DNA of 64,000 nt from Clostridiales bacterium CCNA10 (lineage in GTDB: Bacteria > Bacillota > Clostridia > Oscillospirales > Oscillospiraceae). Below the pieces are notes generated by a model. That model was not told the origin of the DNA. It saw only the letters and a list, made by a program, of their open reading frames with translations, and ran no database searches. Made by a program: the position numbers and the translations under genes. This document shows positions 1 through 8,251 of this stretch, in pieces. The stretch's first letter is position 1. Every line of letters starts with the position of its first letter. The stretch is taken from the NCBI GenBank assembly GCA_003573975.1, contig AP018533.1:558001-622000 (forward strand). Reading direction: 5' to 3'.

Positions 1-570
1 CAGCAGGCCGTCCGCCTGGGCGTACCACAGTAGCATCCCGTGCCCCCGGCGTGGGATGCGCAGCTGAAGGTCCCACTCGGGGTACTGCTTGACCACCTGG
101 AGGCGGTCCCCGGTGGCAAAGGCCACAAAGGAGATATAGTTCTCTTTCCGCATGGGATGGCTGCTGGTGATGAACCAGTCGGTTTCCACCTCCTCCACCC
201 GGAGCCTCTCCTCCGCGCCTGCCTTGCGGGGCGTCAGCGGGGACAGCTTCCGGCCGCAGCAGGACACCTCTGCCGCGCCAGTGCAGAAGGTCAGCCCGCC
301 GCATGCGGGGCAGGCATAATAATTCAGCTTTTTCATGTTTCCTCCTACCAGATCATTGGGGGTCAGATCCCCCTGGAGCATCCGGGCCAGATCGACCCCG
401 AGCACCTGGGACAGCCGGGGCAATGTGGAGACCTCCGGGCTTCCCAAACCGCGCTCCCATTTGCTGACCGCTTTGTCGCTCACGCCCAGCCGGCCGGCCA
501 GCTGGAGCTGGGTCAGACCCAGCTCACGGCGGAGCCTGCGGATCAGCGCGCCGGTTCGTATATTGTCCAT
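1..570 (-). CDS. XRE-family regulator with C-terminal zinc-ribbon domain (runs off left edge)
   Basis: The minus-strand frame starts at the ATG at 568-570 behind a GAGGTGAGGGAAG ribosome site and stays open for 190 codons to the window edge, so the C-terminus is missing. Residues 5-60 form a Cro/C1 helix-turn-helix (the motif LGVSDKAVSKWERG is visible). It is followed at about residue 79 by a cysteine-rich segment with CPACGG and a later Cys-Cys pair, consistent with a zinc ribbon, and by a domain I do not recognise. HTH plus zinc-binding domain proteins of this kind are common in Clostridia. It is probably a DNA-binding regulator with a metal- or redox-responsive domain; the effector is unknown. 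Confidence 0.75.
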   Translation of the reverse strand, partial: MDNIRTGALIRRLRRELGLTQLQLAGRLGVSDKAVSKWERGLGSPEVSTLPRLSQVLGVDLARMLQGDLTPNDLVGGNMKKLNYYACPACGGLTFCTGAAEVSCCGRKLSPLTPRKAGAEERLRVEEVETDWFITSSHPMRKENYISFVAFATGDRLQVVKQYPEWDLQLRIPRRGHGMLLWYAQADGLL

Positions 571-620
571 CTTCCCTCACCTCCGAATACCAGCATATCA
601 GAAGAAATGCCGGAATACAA

Positions 621-648
621 GAAACGCTCCGTAGAGTTTCGGCGTTTC
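621..648. promoter_or_regulatory. inverted repeat GAAACGC-N14-GCGTTTC
   Basis: Two exact 7-bp arms lie 51 bp upstream of the XRE gene start and just before the rightward promoter of the next gene. The position between divergent genes fits an operator for the XRE regulator, but this is inference only. Confidence 0.35.
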
Positions 649-660
649 CTATGGTATCCG

Positions 661-689
661 TTGCTTTTTAACCTGAATTGGTGTAAACT
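661..689 (+). promoter_or_regulatory. putative sigma-A promoter TTGCTT-17-TAAACT
   Basis: A -35-like TTGCTT (661-666) and -10-like TAAACT (684-689) are separated by 17 bp. They point towards the zinc-ribbon protein gene starting at 827. Confidence 0.4.
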
Positions 690-826
690 ATAGAAACCAA
701 AATTTGCATTCCTTGCCCGGTGCGCCGCCCCACGGGGAAAACAGGGCCGCCGGAGGGAACGGGATACGGAGCAGAACGGCCGTCCACACGGAGGCTGTAT
801 GGACAGATCAGAAAGGAGCGCGCACG

Positions 827-1219
827 ATGGACGACAAGGTGAAGGAACTGCTGGATCGGATCCGGGACACTGCGGCGGGGGCCGCGGACGCCGCCAATCA
901 GACCGCCCGGGCAGCCGGGAAAAGGGCGGGCCAGATGGTGGATGTGGCCAAGCTGAATGTGCAGCTGTTTGACCTGAACGGGGAGTTCAACGACATCCTG
1001 CGCCAGATGGGGCAGGTCATGTACGACGCCCACCGGGGCCAGCGGGAGGAAGGGGACAAGGTATCGGAGCTGCTGGAGCGGGCCGACGGCCTCAGCGCCA
1101 GGATCTCTGATCTGAAGGAGCGGATCTCCGCCCTGCGCCAGTCCCGGGCCTGCCCCGCCTGCGGCGCGGTATGCGGGAAAGAGGATCAATTCTGCCGCCG
1201 CTGCGGCGCCGGACTGTGA
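827..1219 (+). CDS. coiled-coil protein with C-terminal zinc ribbon
   Basis: The start is the ATG at 827 behind GAAAGGAG; the frame is open further upstream but has no better start. The product is 130 residues. The first 100 residues are rich in Ala, Glu, Lys and Leu with heptad character, suggesting a helical or coiled-coil body. The last 25 residues hold CPACG and CRRCG, a four-cysteine zinc ribbon. No catalytic motif is visible and no specific function can be assigned. It ends 13 bp before the purine nucleoside phosphorylase gene, so it is probably cotranscribed with it. Confidence 0.75.
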   Translation: MDDKVKELLDRIRDTAAGAADAANQTARAAGKRAGQMVDVAKLNVQLFDLNGEFNDILRQMGQVMYDAHRGQREEGDKVSELLERADGLSARISDLKERISALRQSRACPACGAVCGKEDQFCRRCGAGL

Positions 1220-1232
1220 GAGGGAGCGGACG

Positions 1233-2057
1233 ATGAACTTTACTATGGAGCAATATCAGGAGAGCGCCCAGGCGCTCCGGGCGCGGCTGGGGGGCTTTGT
1301 CCCCAAGGTCGCTATGGTGCTGGGCTCCGGCCTGGGCTATCTGGGGGATGAGGTGGAGGACCCCATCGCGGTGGATTACCGGGACATCCCCCATTTCAAG
1401 GCGTCCACCGCCCCGGGCCACAAGGGACGCCTGGTGTTCGGCCTGCTGGAGGGCCAGCGGGTGGCTGTGATGCAGGGCCGGATGCACCACTATGAGGGCT
1501 ACTCCTATGAGGAGGTCTCCTACGCCGTTCGGGTGCTGCGCCTGCTGGGCTGTGATACCCTGGTGGTCACCAACGCCGCCGGCTGTGTGAATCTGGAGTG
1601 GAAGGCCGGCGACCTGATGCTCATCACCGACCAGATCAAGATGTTCTCCGAGTCCCCCCTCCGGGGGGAGAACCTGCCGGAGTTCGGCGTCCGCTTCCCC
1701 GACGCCTCCCACCTGTACACCCCGCGCCTGCGGGAGCTGGCGAGGGAGACGGCGGCGGAGCTGGATATCCCTCTGCGGGAGGGCGTGTATTTCTATTGCT
1801 ACGGTCCCCAGTATGAGACCCCGGCGGAGATCCGGGCCGCCCGGATCCTGGGGGGCGACGCGGTGGGGATGTCCACCGCGCCGGAGGTCATCGTGGCCGG
1901 ACACTGCGGGATGGAGGTGCTGGGCCTGACCCTGCTGTCCAATATGGCGGCGGGCATCCTGGACCAGCCCCTCAGCGAGCAGGAGGTGCTGGACGCCGCG
2001 GCGGCAGCCCGGGAGAAATTCTCCGGCCTGATCCGGGCCTGCCTGAAGAAAATGTGA
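1233..2057 (+). CDS. punA: purine-nucleoside phosphorylase (inosine/guanosine type)
   Basis: The 274-residue product matches the trimeric PNP family that splits inosine, guanosine and deoxynucleosides with phosphate. Family motifs are present in order: the phosphate loop GSGLGYLG near residue 31, GHKGRL and MQGRMHHYEGY around 64-88, TNAAG near 110, YGPQYETPAE near 192 and GGDAVGMSTAPE near 209. Length is normal for the family. The gene is 8 bp upstream of an MTA/SAH deaminase, so the pair could pass deaminated nucleosides from the amidohydrolase to purine salvage. The symbol follows older Bacillus usage (also called pupG). Confidence 0.93.
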   Translation: MNFTMEQYQESAQALRARLGGFVPKVAMVLGSGLGYLGDEVEDPIAVDYRDIPHFKASTAPGHKGRLVFGLLEGQRVAVMQGRMHHYEGYSYEEVSYAVRVLRLLGCDTLVVTNAAGCVNLEWKAGDLMLITDQIKMFSESPLRGENLPEFGVRFPDASHLYTPRLRELARETAAELDIPLREGVYFYCYGPQYETPAEIRAARILGGDAVGMSTAPEVIVAGHCGMEVLGLTLLSNMAAGILDQPLSEQEVLDAAAAAREKFSGLIRACLKKM

Positions 2058-2064
2058 GGTCTCT

Positions 2065-3387
2065 ATGAAAATTTTGTTCCGAAATGTCACCGCTGTGACC
2101 ATGGACCCGGCCCGGCCTGTGCTTCAAAACGCCTGCGTGGCGGTGGAGGGGACCCGGATCGCCTCTGTGGGCCAGGAGCATCCCCGTGGGGAGTTCGACC
2201 GGGTGATCGACGGACAGGGCAAGGCTCTGCTGCCCGGCCTGGTCAACTGCCACACCCATGTACCCATGGCCCTGCTCCGGGGCTATGGCGGGGGTCACGA
2301 CCTTCAGCACTGGCTGAACGACTATATCTTCCCCGCCGAGGCCAGGCTGGACGACCGGTGCGTGGCTGCCGGGACCGCCCTGGGCCTGGCGGAGATGATC
2401 GCCTCGGGCACCACCTGCATCGCGGATATGTATATGCACACCGGCGCGGTGGCCCGGATGGTGCTGGAGTCCGGCGTCAGCGCCAACCTGTCCTGCGGCG
2501 GGGTATATTTCGGCGCGCCGGAGGATTTTTCTCCGGACGCCTGCGGGGACTGCCGGAACCAGATCGCCCTGACGGAGGAGTGGAACGGCGTGGGGGACGG
2601 CCAGATCAAGGTGGACGCCTCCATCCACGCGGAGTATACCTCCAACCCGTCCCTGTGGCAGTGGATGGCCGGCTATGCCGCGGAGCACGGACTGGGGATG
2701 CACGTCCATGTGTCTGAGACCCGGTCCGAGCACGAGTCCTGCCTCCAAAAATATGGCAAGACTCCGGTGGCCATGTTGGACCAGTACGGCGTGTGGGTCA
2801 ACGGCGGCACAGCCGCCCACTGTGTCTGGGTGAGCGACGCAGATATGGAGCTGATGGTCCAGCGGAATATTACCGCCGTCCACAACCCGGTGTCCAACCT
2901 GAAGCTGGCCTCCGGCGCGGCCCGGGTGCCCCGGCTGCTGGAGCGCGGGGTCAATGTGGCCCTGGGCACCGACGGAGTGGCCTCCAACAACAGCCACGAC
3001 CTGTTTGAGGAGATCAAGCTGGCCGCCCTCCTCCACAAGGGGATCGGCCTGGACCCCGCCGCGGTGACCGCCCGGCAGGCCCTGGAAATGGCAACTATCA
3101 ATGGGGCGCGGGCCCTGAGACGAAACACCGGGGTCATCGCCCCGGGCAAAACGGCGGACCTGATCCTGGTGGACCTGGCCGCCCCCAACCTGTTCCCCTG
3201 CCACGATGTGGAGGAGGATTTGGTCTACTCGGCCCGGGGCTCCAACGTGGTGATGAATATGGCCCGGGGACGGGTCATATATGAGAAGGGAGAGTTCTTC
3301 ACCCTGGATCTGGAGAAGATCCGCGCGGAGGTGGAGGGCTATGCCCTGCCCCGGATTTTTGGTAGTGTGAGGGGCGGCGGAGCCTGA
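2065..3387 (+). CDS. mtaD: 5-methylthioadenosine/S-adenosylhomocysteine deaminase
   Basis: This 440-residue amidohydrolase deaminates methylthioadenosine and S-adenosylhomocysteine to the inosine forms. The metal-binding HTH sits near residues 63-65, followed by the MtaD/TrzN-type segment LLRGYGGGHDLQHWL. HVHVSET near 213, a conserved His (AAHCVW) near 250 and the catalytic Asp in LGTDGVASNN near 302 complete the active site. Related atrazine/guanine deaminases share the fold, but the length and the first motif block favour MtaD. It directly follows the purine phosphorylase gene. Confidence 0.85.
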   Translation: MKILFRNVTAVTMDPARPVLQNACVAVEGTRIASVGQEHPRGEFDRVIDGQGKALLPGLVNCHTHVPMALLRGYGGGHDLQHWLNDYIFPAEARLDDRCVAAGTALGLAEMIASGTTCIADMYMHTGAVARMVLESGVSANLSCGGVYFGAPEDFSPDACGDCRNQIALTEEWNGVGDGQIKVDASIHAEYTSNPSLWQWMAGYAAEHGLGMHVHVSETRSEHESCLQKYGKTPVAMLDQYGVWVNGGTAAHCVWVSDADMELMVQRNITAVHNPVSNLKLASGAARVPRLLERGVNVALGTDGVASNNSHDLFEEIKLAALLHKGIGLDPAAVTARQALEMATINGARALRRNTGVIAPGKTADLILVDLAAPNLFPCHDVEEDLVYSARGSNVVMNMARGRVIYEKGEFFTLDLEKIRAEVEGYALPRIFGSVRGGGA

Positions 3388-3419
3388 CGGGCCCGCCCCG
3401 AACAAAAAGGAGGTTTCCC

Positions 3420-5285
3420 ATGGCCCAACACAGCCATCCCCCGCGCCGCGTGGCGCAGAGCCCGAAGCAGAACACCTTCTTCGGCGGCGCCGCCGTGCTG
3501 GCGGCCGGGATCCTGGTGGTCAAGCTGATCGGTCTGTTCTACAAGATCCCGCTGCTCAACATCATCGGCGAGCAGGGGACCGCAGACTTCGGCAACGCCT
3601 ATAACATCTACGCCGTGCTGCTCACCATCTCCACCGCCGGCCTGCCGGTGGCGGTATCCAAGCTGGTGAGCGAAGCCAACGCCCTGGGCCGTCAGAATCA
3701 GGTCCGGCGGACCTTCCGGCTGGCGATGGCCCTGTTTTTGACCCTGGGCGTGCTGTCCTTCCTGGTGATGTTCTTCTGCGCCGACCAGCTGGCCGGACTG
3801 ATGCACGACAGCATGGCGGCTCCTGGCATCAAGGCTCTGGCGCCGGCGGTGATCTGTGTGGGCTGCCTGTCCGCCTTCCGGGGTTATGCCCAGGGACACG
3901 GCCGCATGACTCCCACCGCAGTCTCCCAGATCATCGAGGCCCTGTGCAAGCTGACGGTGGGCCTGGGTCTGGCCTACTGGCTGGTGAAGCACGGCGCGGA
4001 CGCCAGCCACGCCGCCGCCGGCGCCATCACCGGCGTGACGGTGGGCACCATCGTGGCCCTGGCCTATATGCTGATGAACTTCCTCATCACCCGGGGGCGG
4101 GAGGGGAACCTGTCCGACGACCAGCCGGACGACGCCTCCGCCATCCTGAAGAACCTGCTGATGATCGCCGTGCCCATCACCATCAGCTCCTCTATGGTGG
4201 GCATCGTGACCGTGATTGACAGCTCCCTGGTCCAGGGACAGCTCCAGCGGGCCTTATTGGAAAATCCGGACACCTGGGCCCTGTACCAGGGGATCGTAGA
4301 CTTCACCGATCTGGAGCAGGCCCTGAAGGCGTGGAAAGCCGCCCTTCCCCAGGGTGGGGAAGTCACCATGGCACTGCTGGAGCAGAGCATGGCCGGACAG
4401 GGAGGGCAGGCGGAGGCCGCTCTGGCCCTGCACACCACCCTGGAGGGCATCAGCCGCACCCTCTATGGCAACTACAACGGCGCGCTGAACATCTATAACC
4501 TGCCTACTTCCCTGATGGCGGCCGTAACTGCGGCGGTGATCCCCGCCGTATCGGGCGCGCTGGCCCGCCGGGACCGCCGGGGTGCGGGACGGATCACCGG
4601 CTCCGCCCTGCGGATCACGGCCCTGGTGGCCTGTCCCATGGCGGTGGGCCTGTATGTGCTGGGGAAACCCATCATGGCCCTGATCTTCCCCAGCCTGAAT
4701 GCAGATCTGGCCGGCCCCCTTCTGTCCACCCTGGGTCTGGCCACCCTGTTCGTGTGCATGATGCTGGTGTGCAACTCCATCCTTCAGGCCCACGGCTTTG
4801 TCAACCTCCCGGTGGCCATCATGCTGATGGGCGGGGTGGTGAAGATCTTTACCAACTATCATGTGGTGGTCGTGCCCAGCATGGGGATCTATGGGGCCCC
4901 CATGGGCAATATCCTGTGTTTTGCCCTGTGTATGGTGCTGGACCTTGTGGTCATCGCCCGGGTGATCCCCCGGCGGCCCTCCTATTTCCAGGTGTTCGCC
5001 AAGCCGGCGGCAGCCTCCGCCCTGATGGGGCTGGGCGCCTGGGCGGTGTACGGCCTGATGGCCAAGGGGCTGATAGCCGTCGGGAAGCTGTGTGAGGTGG
5101 ATCGGGCTACCCAGGAGATCGTGGGCCTGAGCCGAACGGGCAACGGTCTGGCGGTGATCTGCGCGATCCTGGTGGCGGTGGCGGTGTACGGAATTTTGGT
5201 CATTGCCCTGCGGGCCATCACCCGGGAGGACCTCTCTCTCATGCCCAAAGGGGAAAAAATAGCCCGGATTCTGCATCTTTCCTAG
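3420..5285 (+). CDS. SpoVB/YabM-type lipid flippase (MOP/MATE exporter superfamily)
   Basis: The 621-residue integral membrane protein has roughly a dozen or more hydrophobic segments. The N-terminal stretch (residues 20-60: FFGGAAVLAAGILVVKLIGL, then YKIPLLNIIGEQG) is typical of polysaccharide or lipid-linked precursor exporters of the SpoVB/MurJ superfamily. An internal hydrophilic insert near residues 275-345 makes it longer than B. subtilis YabM. It is followed by mazG and rqcP, the order seen around yabM in Bacillus, so it is best called a YabM/SpoVB-like flippase. The start is the ATG at 3420 after AAGGAGG. Confidence 0.82.
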   Translation: MAQHSHPPRRVAQSPKQNTFFGGAAVLAAGILVVKLIGLFYKIPLLNIIGEQGTADFGNAYNIYAVLLTISTAGLPVAVSKLVSEANALGRQNQVRRTFRLAMALFLTLGVLSFLVMFFCADQLAGLMHDSMAAPGIKALAPAVICVGCLSAFRGYAQGHGRMTPTAVSQIIEALCKLTVGLGLAYWLVKHGADASHAAAGAITGVTVGTIVALAYMLMNFLITRGREGNLSDDQPDDASAILKNLLMIAVPITISSSMVGIVTVIDSSLVQGQLQRALLENPDTWALYQGIVDFTDLEQALKAWKAALPQGGEVTMALLEQSMAGQGGQAEAALALHTTLEGISRTLYGNYNGALNIYNLPTSLMAAVTAAVIPAVSGALARRDRRGAGRITGSALRITALVACPMAVGLYVLGKPIMALIFPSLNADLAGPLLSTLGLATLFVCMMLVCNSILQAHGFVNLPVAIMLMGGVVKIFTNYHVVVVPSMGIYGAPMGNILCFALCMVLDLVVIARVIPRRPSYFQVFAKPAAASALMGLGAWAVYGLMAKGLIAVGKLCEVDRATQEIVGLSRTGNGLAVICAILVAVAVYGILVIALRAITREDLSLMPKGEKIARILHLS

Positions 5286-5323
5286 AAAAGACGTAAAAAA
5301 TACCTTGCGAAGGAAGCGAGATT

Positions 5324-6118
5324 GTGGTAAATTTTCAGTATATGGACTCCTATGGAGTGGAGGACCTGCTGCATATCATGGAACTGCTCCGTGCGCCAGA
5401 AGGGTGCCCCTGGGACCAGGAGCAGACCCACCAGAGCATCCGCCGGAATATGCTGGAGGAGGCCTATGAGGCGGTGGAGGCCATCGATGAGGAAGATCCG
5501 GAGCACCTGAAGGAGGAACTGGGCGACGTCCTGCTCCAGGTGGTGTTCCACGCCTGCATGGCGGCGGAGGAGGGGCTGTTCACCTTTGATGACGTGGTGG
5601 ACGGCGTGGCAAAGAAAATGGTGTTCCGCCACCCCCATGTCTTTGGTACGGTCCGGGCGGAGGACTCAGTCCAGGCTCTGGACACCTGGGACGCTCAGAA
5701 GCGGGAGGAGAAGGCCCAGCGTACCGCCACGGACACCCTGGAGGCGGTGGCCCGCTCCCTGCCCGCCCTGATCCGGGCGGAGAAGGTCCAGATCAAGGCC
5801 GCCAAGGCCGGCTTTGACTGGCCGGACCGGGAGCCCGCCCTGGACAAGCTGGCGGAGGAGGTGGACGAGTTTCGCCGCGCCGCCTGCGGGGACGGAGACC
5901 CGGAGGAGGAACTGGGCGACCTGCTCTTTGCCGCGGTGAAGGCGGGGCGGTTCCTGGGACTGGACAGCGAGCAGGCCCTCACCCGGGCCTGTGACAAATT
6001 CATCCGCCGGTTCCGGACGGTGGAGGAGCTGGCCCCCTGCGCTCTGAAGGAGTGCTCCCTGGAGGAGCTGGAGGCCCTTTGGGCCCAGGCTAAGTCACAT
6101 CCGGAGGCTCAGGCTTAA
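5324..6118 (+). CDS. mazG: nucleoside triphosphate pyrophosphohydrolase MazG
   Basis: The 264-residue enzyme hydrolyses NTPs to NMP and pyrophosphate (house-cleaning). Two MazG repeats are visible: residues 12-110 with CPWDQEQTH and EEAYEAVEAI followed by EELGDVLLQVVFH, and residues 165-240 with DKLAEEVDEF and EEELGDLLFA. The Glu/Asp clusters are the metal site. The start is a GTG at 5324 with GAAGGAAG 7-8 bp upstream; an ATG at 5342 is the alternative. The Bacillus homologue YabN carries an extra N-terminal methylase-like domain that is absent here. Confidence 0.93.
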   Translation: MVNFQYMDSYGVEDLLHIMELLRAPEGCPWDQEQTHQSIRRNMLEEAYEAVEAIDEEDPEHLKEELGDVLLQVVFHACMAAEEGLFTFDDVVDGVAKKMVFRHPHVFGTVRAEDSVQALDTWDAQKREEKAQRTATDTLEAVARSLPALIRAEKVQIKAAKAGFDWPDREPALDKLAEEVDEFRRAACGDGDPEEELGDLLFAAVKAGRFLGLDSEQALTRACDKFIRRFRTVEELAPCALKECSLEELEALWAQAKSHPEAQA

Positions 6119-6205
6119 AAGCTGGTGTTCGTCCCGGCTTTAAGTGATATTTCAAAAGACAGGCTGCGTGTGTGCGGCCGTCGATGTTCTTAGGAGGAAG
6201 ACGAC

Positions 6206-6481
6206 ATGAATAAAACTGAACTGATTGCCGCTGTGGCGGAAAAGGCCGATCTGTCCAAGAAGGACGCCGAGGCCGCCATCACCGCCGCCGTGGAGGCCAT
6301 TACCGGTGCGCTGATCGAGGGGGAGAAGGTCCAGCTGGTGGGCTTTGGCTCCTTTGAGGTCAAGACCCGCGCCGCCCGTGTGGGCCGCAACCCCAAGACT
6401 GGGGAGGAGATCCCCATTTCCGAGGCCCGTCTGCCCGTATTCAAGGCCGGTAAGGCCCTGAAGGACGCGGTGGCGAAGTAA
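6206..6481 (+). CDS. hup: HU-family histone-like DNA-binding protein
   Basis: The 91-residue protein starts [20 protein letters not shown] and carries the HU beta-arm region [20 protein letters not shown] and the C-terminal [11 protein letters not shown], all standard. It bends and compacts DNA as a dimer. It has a strong AGGAGG ribosome site and is followed by a strong terminator, so it may be expressed at a higher level than its neighbours. In Bacillus hup is not between mazG and rqcP; here it is inserted between the two. Confidence 0.97.
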   Translation: MNKTELIAAVAEKADLSKKDAEAAITAAVEAITGALIEGEKVQLVGFGSFEVKTRAARVGRNPKTGEEIPISEARLPVFKAGKALKDAVAK

Positions 6482-6504
6482 GGACCGGTCCGAAGAATGA
6501 TCCC

Positions 6505-6543
6505 GGGGCGCCGCCACACCGAAGGGCGGCGCCCCTATTTTTA
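6505..6543 (+). terminator. rho-independent terminator after hup
   Basis: An 11-bp perfect GC-rich stem (GGGGCGCCGCC paired with its complement at 6525-6535) with an 8-base loop is followed by TATTTTTA. Confidence 0.85.
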
Positions 6544-6568
6544 TCAGCAACAGAGAGGAACAGAAGTC

Positions 6569-6811
6569 ATGCGATTGGATAAGTGGTTAAAGGTCTCCCG
6601 CCTGATCAAGCGGCGCACCGTGGCCAACGAGGCCTGTGACAACGGCCGGGTGACGGCCAATGGCCGCAGCGTGAAGGCCAGCTATGAGGTGAAGCCCGGG
6701 GACGTGCTGGAGCTGAAGTTCGGCGAGCGTACCGTAAAGGTAGAGGTGCTGGCGGTGGCGGACAGCGTGGGCAAGGCGGACGCCTCCGCCCTGTACCGGG
6801 AGCTGCTGTAA
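6569..6811 (+). CDS. rqcP: S4-domain RNA-binding protein, RqcP/YabO family
   Basis: The 80-residue product is a single S4 RNA-binding domain (MRLDKWLKVSRLIKRRTVAN at the start, then NGRVTANGRSVKASYEVKPG). In Firmicutes RqcP works with RqcH on stalled 50S subunits in ribosome-associated quality control. The open frame extends upstream to 6497 through the terminator hairpin, but the ATG at 6569 with an AGAGGAACAG site is the natural start. Position after mazG and hup matches the yabN-yabO order of Bacillus. Confidence 0.88.
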   Translation: MRLDKWLKVSRLIKRRTVANEACDNGRVTANGRSVKASYEVKPGDVLELKFGERTVKVEVLAVADSVGKADASALYRELL

Positions 6812-6824
6812 GGCGGGGCGGGCC

Positions 6825-7874
6825 ATGAAGAGAGCGAAGGGCCTCCGCCTGGCCGCCCTGGCCCTGGGCGGCGCAGTACTGCTTTCCGGCTGTGTGACCC
6901 GGACAGAACCCTCTGTGTCCACACAGATCTTTGTGATGGACACCATCATGTCCCTGGAGCTGTGGGAGGGGGGCAGTCAGGAGCAGCTGAATCAGGCGGT
7001 GGAGCAGCTGTACCAATGGGAGGACCTGTGGTCGGCCACCGATGAGGACAGCGAGATCTGGGCGGCAGACCACAGCGGCGGGGAGTGGGTCACCCTCTCC
7101 GGGGATACGGTGGATCTTCTCTCCCAGGCGCTGGACCTGTGCCGCCTGACCGGCGGGGCGCTGGACCTCACCGCCTACTCCGCCGTCAAGGCATGGGGCT
7201 TTACCACGGGGGAATACCGGGTGCCCGGAGAGGAGGAACTGGCTGCCCTGGCGGATGGGATCGACCATACCCAGGTGGAGCTGGATCGGGATGCCTGCCG
7301 GGTTCGCCTGCCCGCCGGGATGGAGCTGGACCTGGGGGCGGTGGCCAAGGGCTATGCCGGGGCGCGTCTGGCGGAGCAGCTGCGGGAGCAGGGGGTGACC
7401 TCCGCTCTGCTGAACCTGGGGGGCAATGTCCAGACCGTGGGCGGAAAGCCGGACGGCTCCCCCTGGTCGGTGGGGGTCCAGGACCCGGCCTCGGAGCAGG
7501 TGGATAACCTGCTGGCCATCCAGGTAGTGGATCAGGCTGTGGTCACCTCCGGCAGCTATCAGCGGTATTTTCAGCAGGACGGACAGACCTACTGGCACAT
7601 CCTGGATCCGGAGACCGCCGCTCCGGCCCGCACCGGTCTGGCGTCGGTCACAGTGGTGGGGCCGGACGGTACGGTGTGCGACGGCTTGGCTACCGCCCTG
7701 TTCGTGCTGGGCGAGGAGGCCGGGATCGAACTCTGGCGCGCCCATCCGGAGCTGGGCGTCCAGGTGATCTGGGTCCGGGAGGACGGCTCCGTGGCCCTGA
7801 CGGAGGGACTGGAAGAGAATTACCAGGTCAACCCACAGCACCGGGGCCTGGATATGACGGTGGTGGAGGCATGA
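6825..7874 (+). CDS. apbE: FAD:protein FMN transferase, ApbE-type lipoprotein
   Basis: The 349-residue protein has a lipoprotein signal peptide ending in the lipobox LLSGC near residue 24, so it is exported and lipid anchored. ApbE motifs follow: MDTIMSLELW near 40, AVAKGYAGARL, NLGGNVQTVGG, VTSGSYQRYF and the C-terminal HILDPETAAPA and DGLATALFVLG. ApbE attaches FMN covalently to Thr/Ser of target proteins such as Rnf/Nqr subunits; no target gene is in this window. Its stop overlaps the start of the next gene. Confidence 0.93.
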   Translation: MKRAKGLRLAALALGGAVLLSGCVTRTEPSVSTQIFVMDTIMSLELWEGGSQEQLNQAVEQLYQWEDLWSATDEDSEIWAADHSGGEWVTLSGDTVDLLSQALDLCRLTGGALDLTAYSAVKAWGFTTGEYRVPGEEELAALADGIDHTQVELDRDACRVRLPAGMELDLGAVAKGYAGARLAEQLREQGVTSALLNLGGNVQTVGGKPDGSPWSVGVQDPASEQVDNLLAIQVVDQAVVTSGSYQRYFQQDGQTYWHILDPETAAPARTGLASVTVVGPDGTVCDGLATALFVLGEEAGIELWRAHPELGVQVIWVREDGSVALTEGLEENYQVNPQHRGLDMTVVEA

Positions 7875-8251
7875 ACAAACGAACAGCGCTGTTGGCCGCC
7901 CTGCTGGCGGGTGCGGTCCTGCTGTGTGCCGGCGTGATCTGGCGGCAGCACAGCGGCCCCGGCGGGGGCGTGCTGGCCCGGGTCTATCAGCGGGGCGAGC
8001 TGATGGAAGAGATCCGCCTGGACCGGGTGCAGGAGCCATACTCCTTCCCACTGACCGGGGAGGGGGGGGCGGAAAACGTGGTGGAGGTGGAGCCGGGCCG
8101 GATCCGGATCGTCTCCGCCACCTGCCCCGATCAGGTGTGCGTCCGCCAGGGGTGGATCTCAGACTCCACCGTCCCGGTGGTCTGCCTGCCCAACCAGGTG
8201 ATCGTGGAGATCGTGGGAGGTGAGGGCTTTGCGGACACAGCGGCCGGCTGA
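7871..8251 (+). CDS. NusG domain II-containing small exported/membrane-anchored protein
   Basis: The start ATG at 7871 overlaps the apbE stop (ATGA). The 126-residue product begins with a hydrophobic segment (residues 5-23) acting as signal or membrane anchor, then a domain with CPDQVCVRQGWISDS and PVVCLPNQVIVEI, the signature of the stand-alone NusG_II family of Clostridia. These proteins are not transcription factors. They commonly sit beside apbE and a Gx-transporter gene, as here, suggesting a shared but unproven role near membrane redox or flavin modification. Confidence 0.8.
   Translation: MNKRTALLAALLAGAVLLCAGVIWRQHSGPGGGVLARVYQRGELMEEIRLDRVQEPYSFPLTGEGGAENVVEVEPGRIRIVSATCPDQVCVRQGWISDSTVPVVCLPNQVIVEIVGGEGFADTAAG

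Noticed and set aside
40..693. Plus-strand 217-codon frame at the left edge
   Set aside because: It is antisense to the XRE/zinc-ribbon gene, which has clear domain motifs and a ribosome site.
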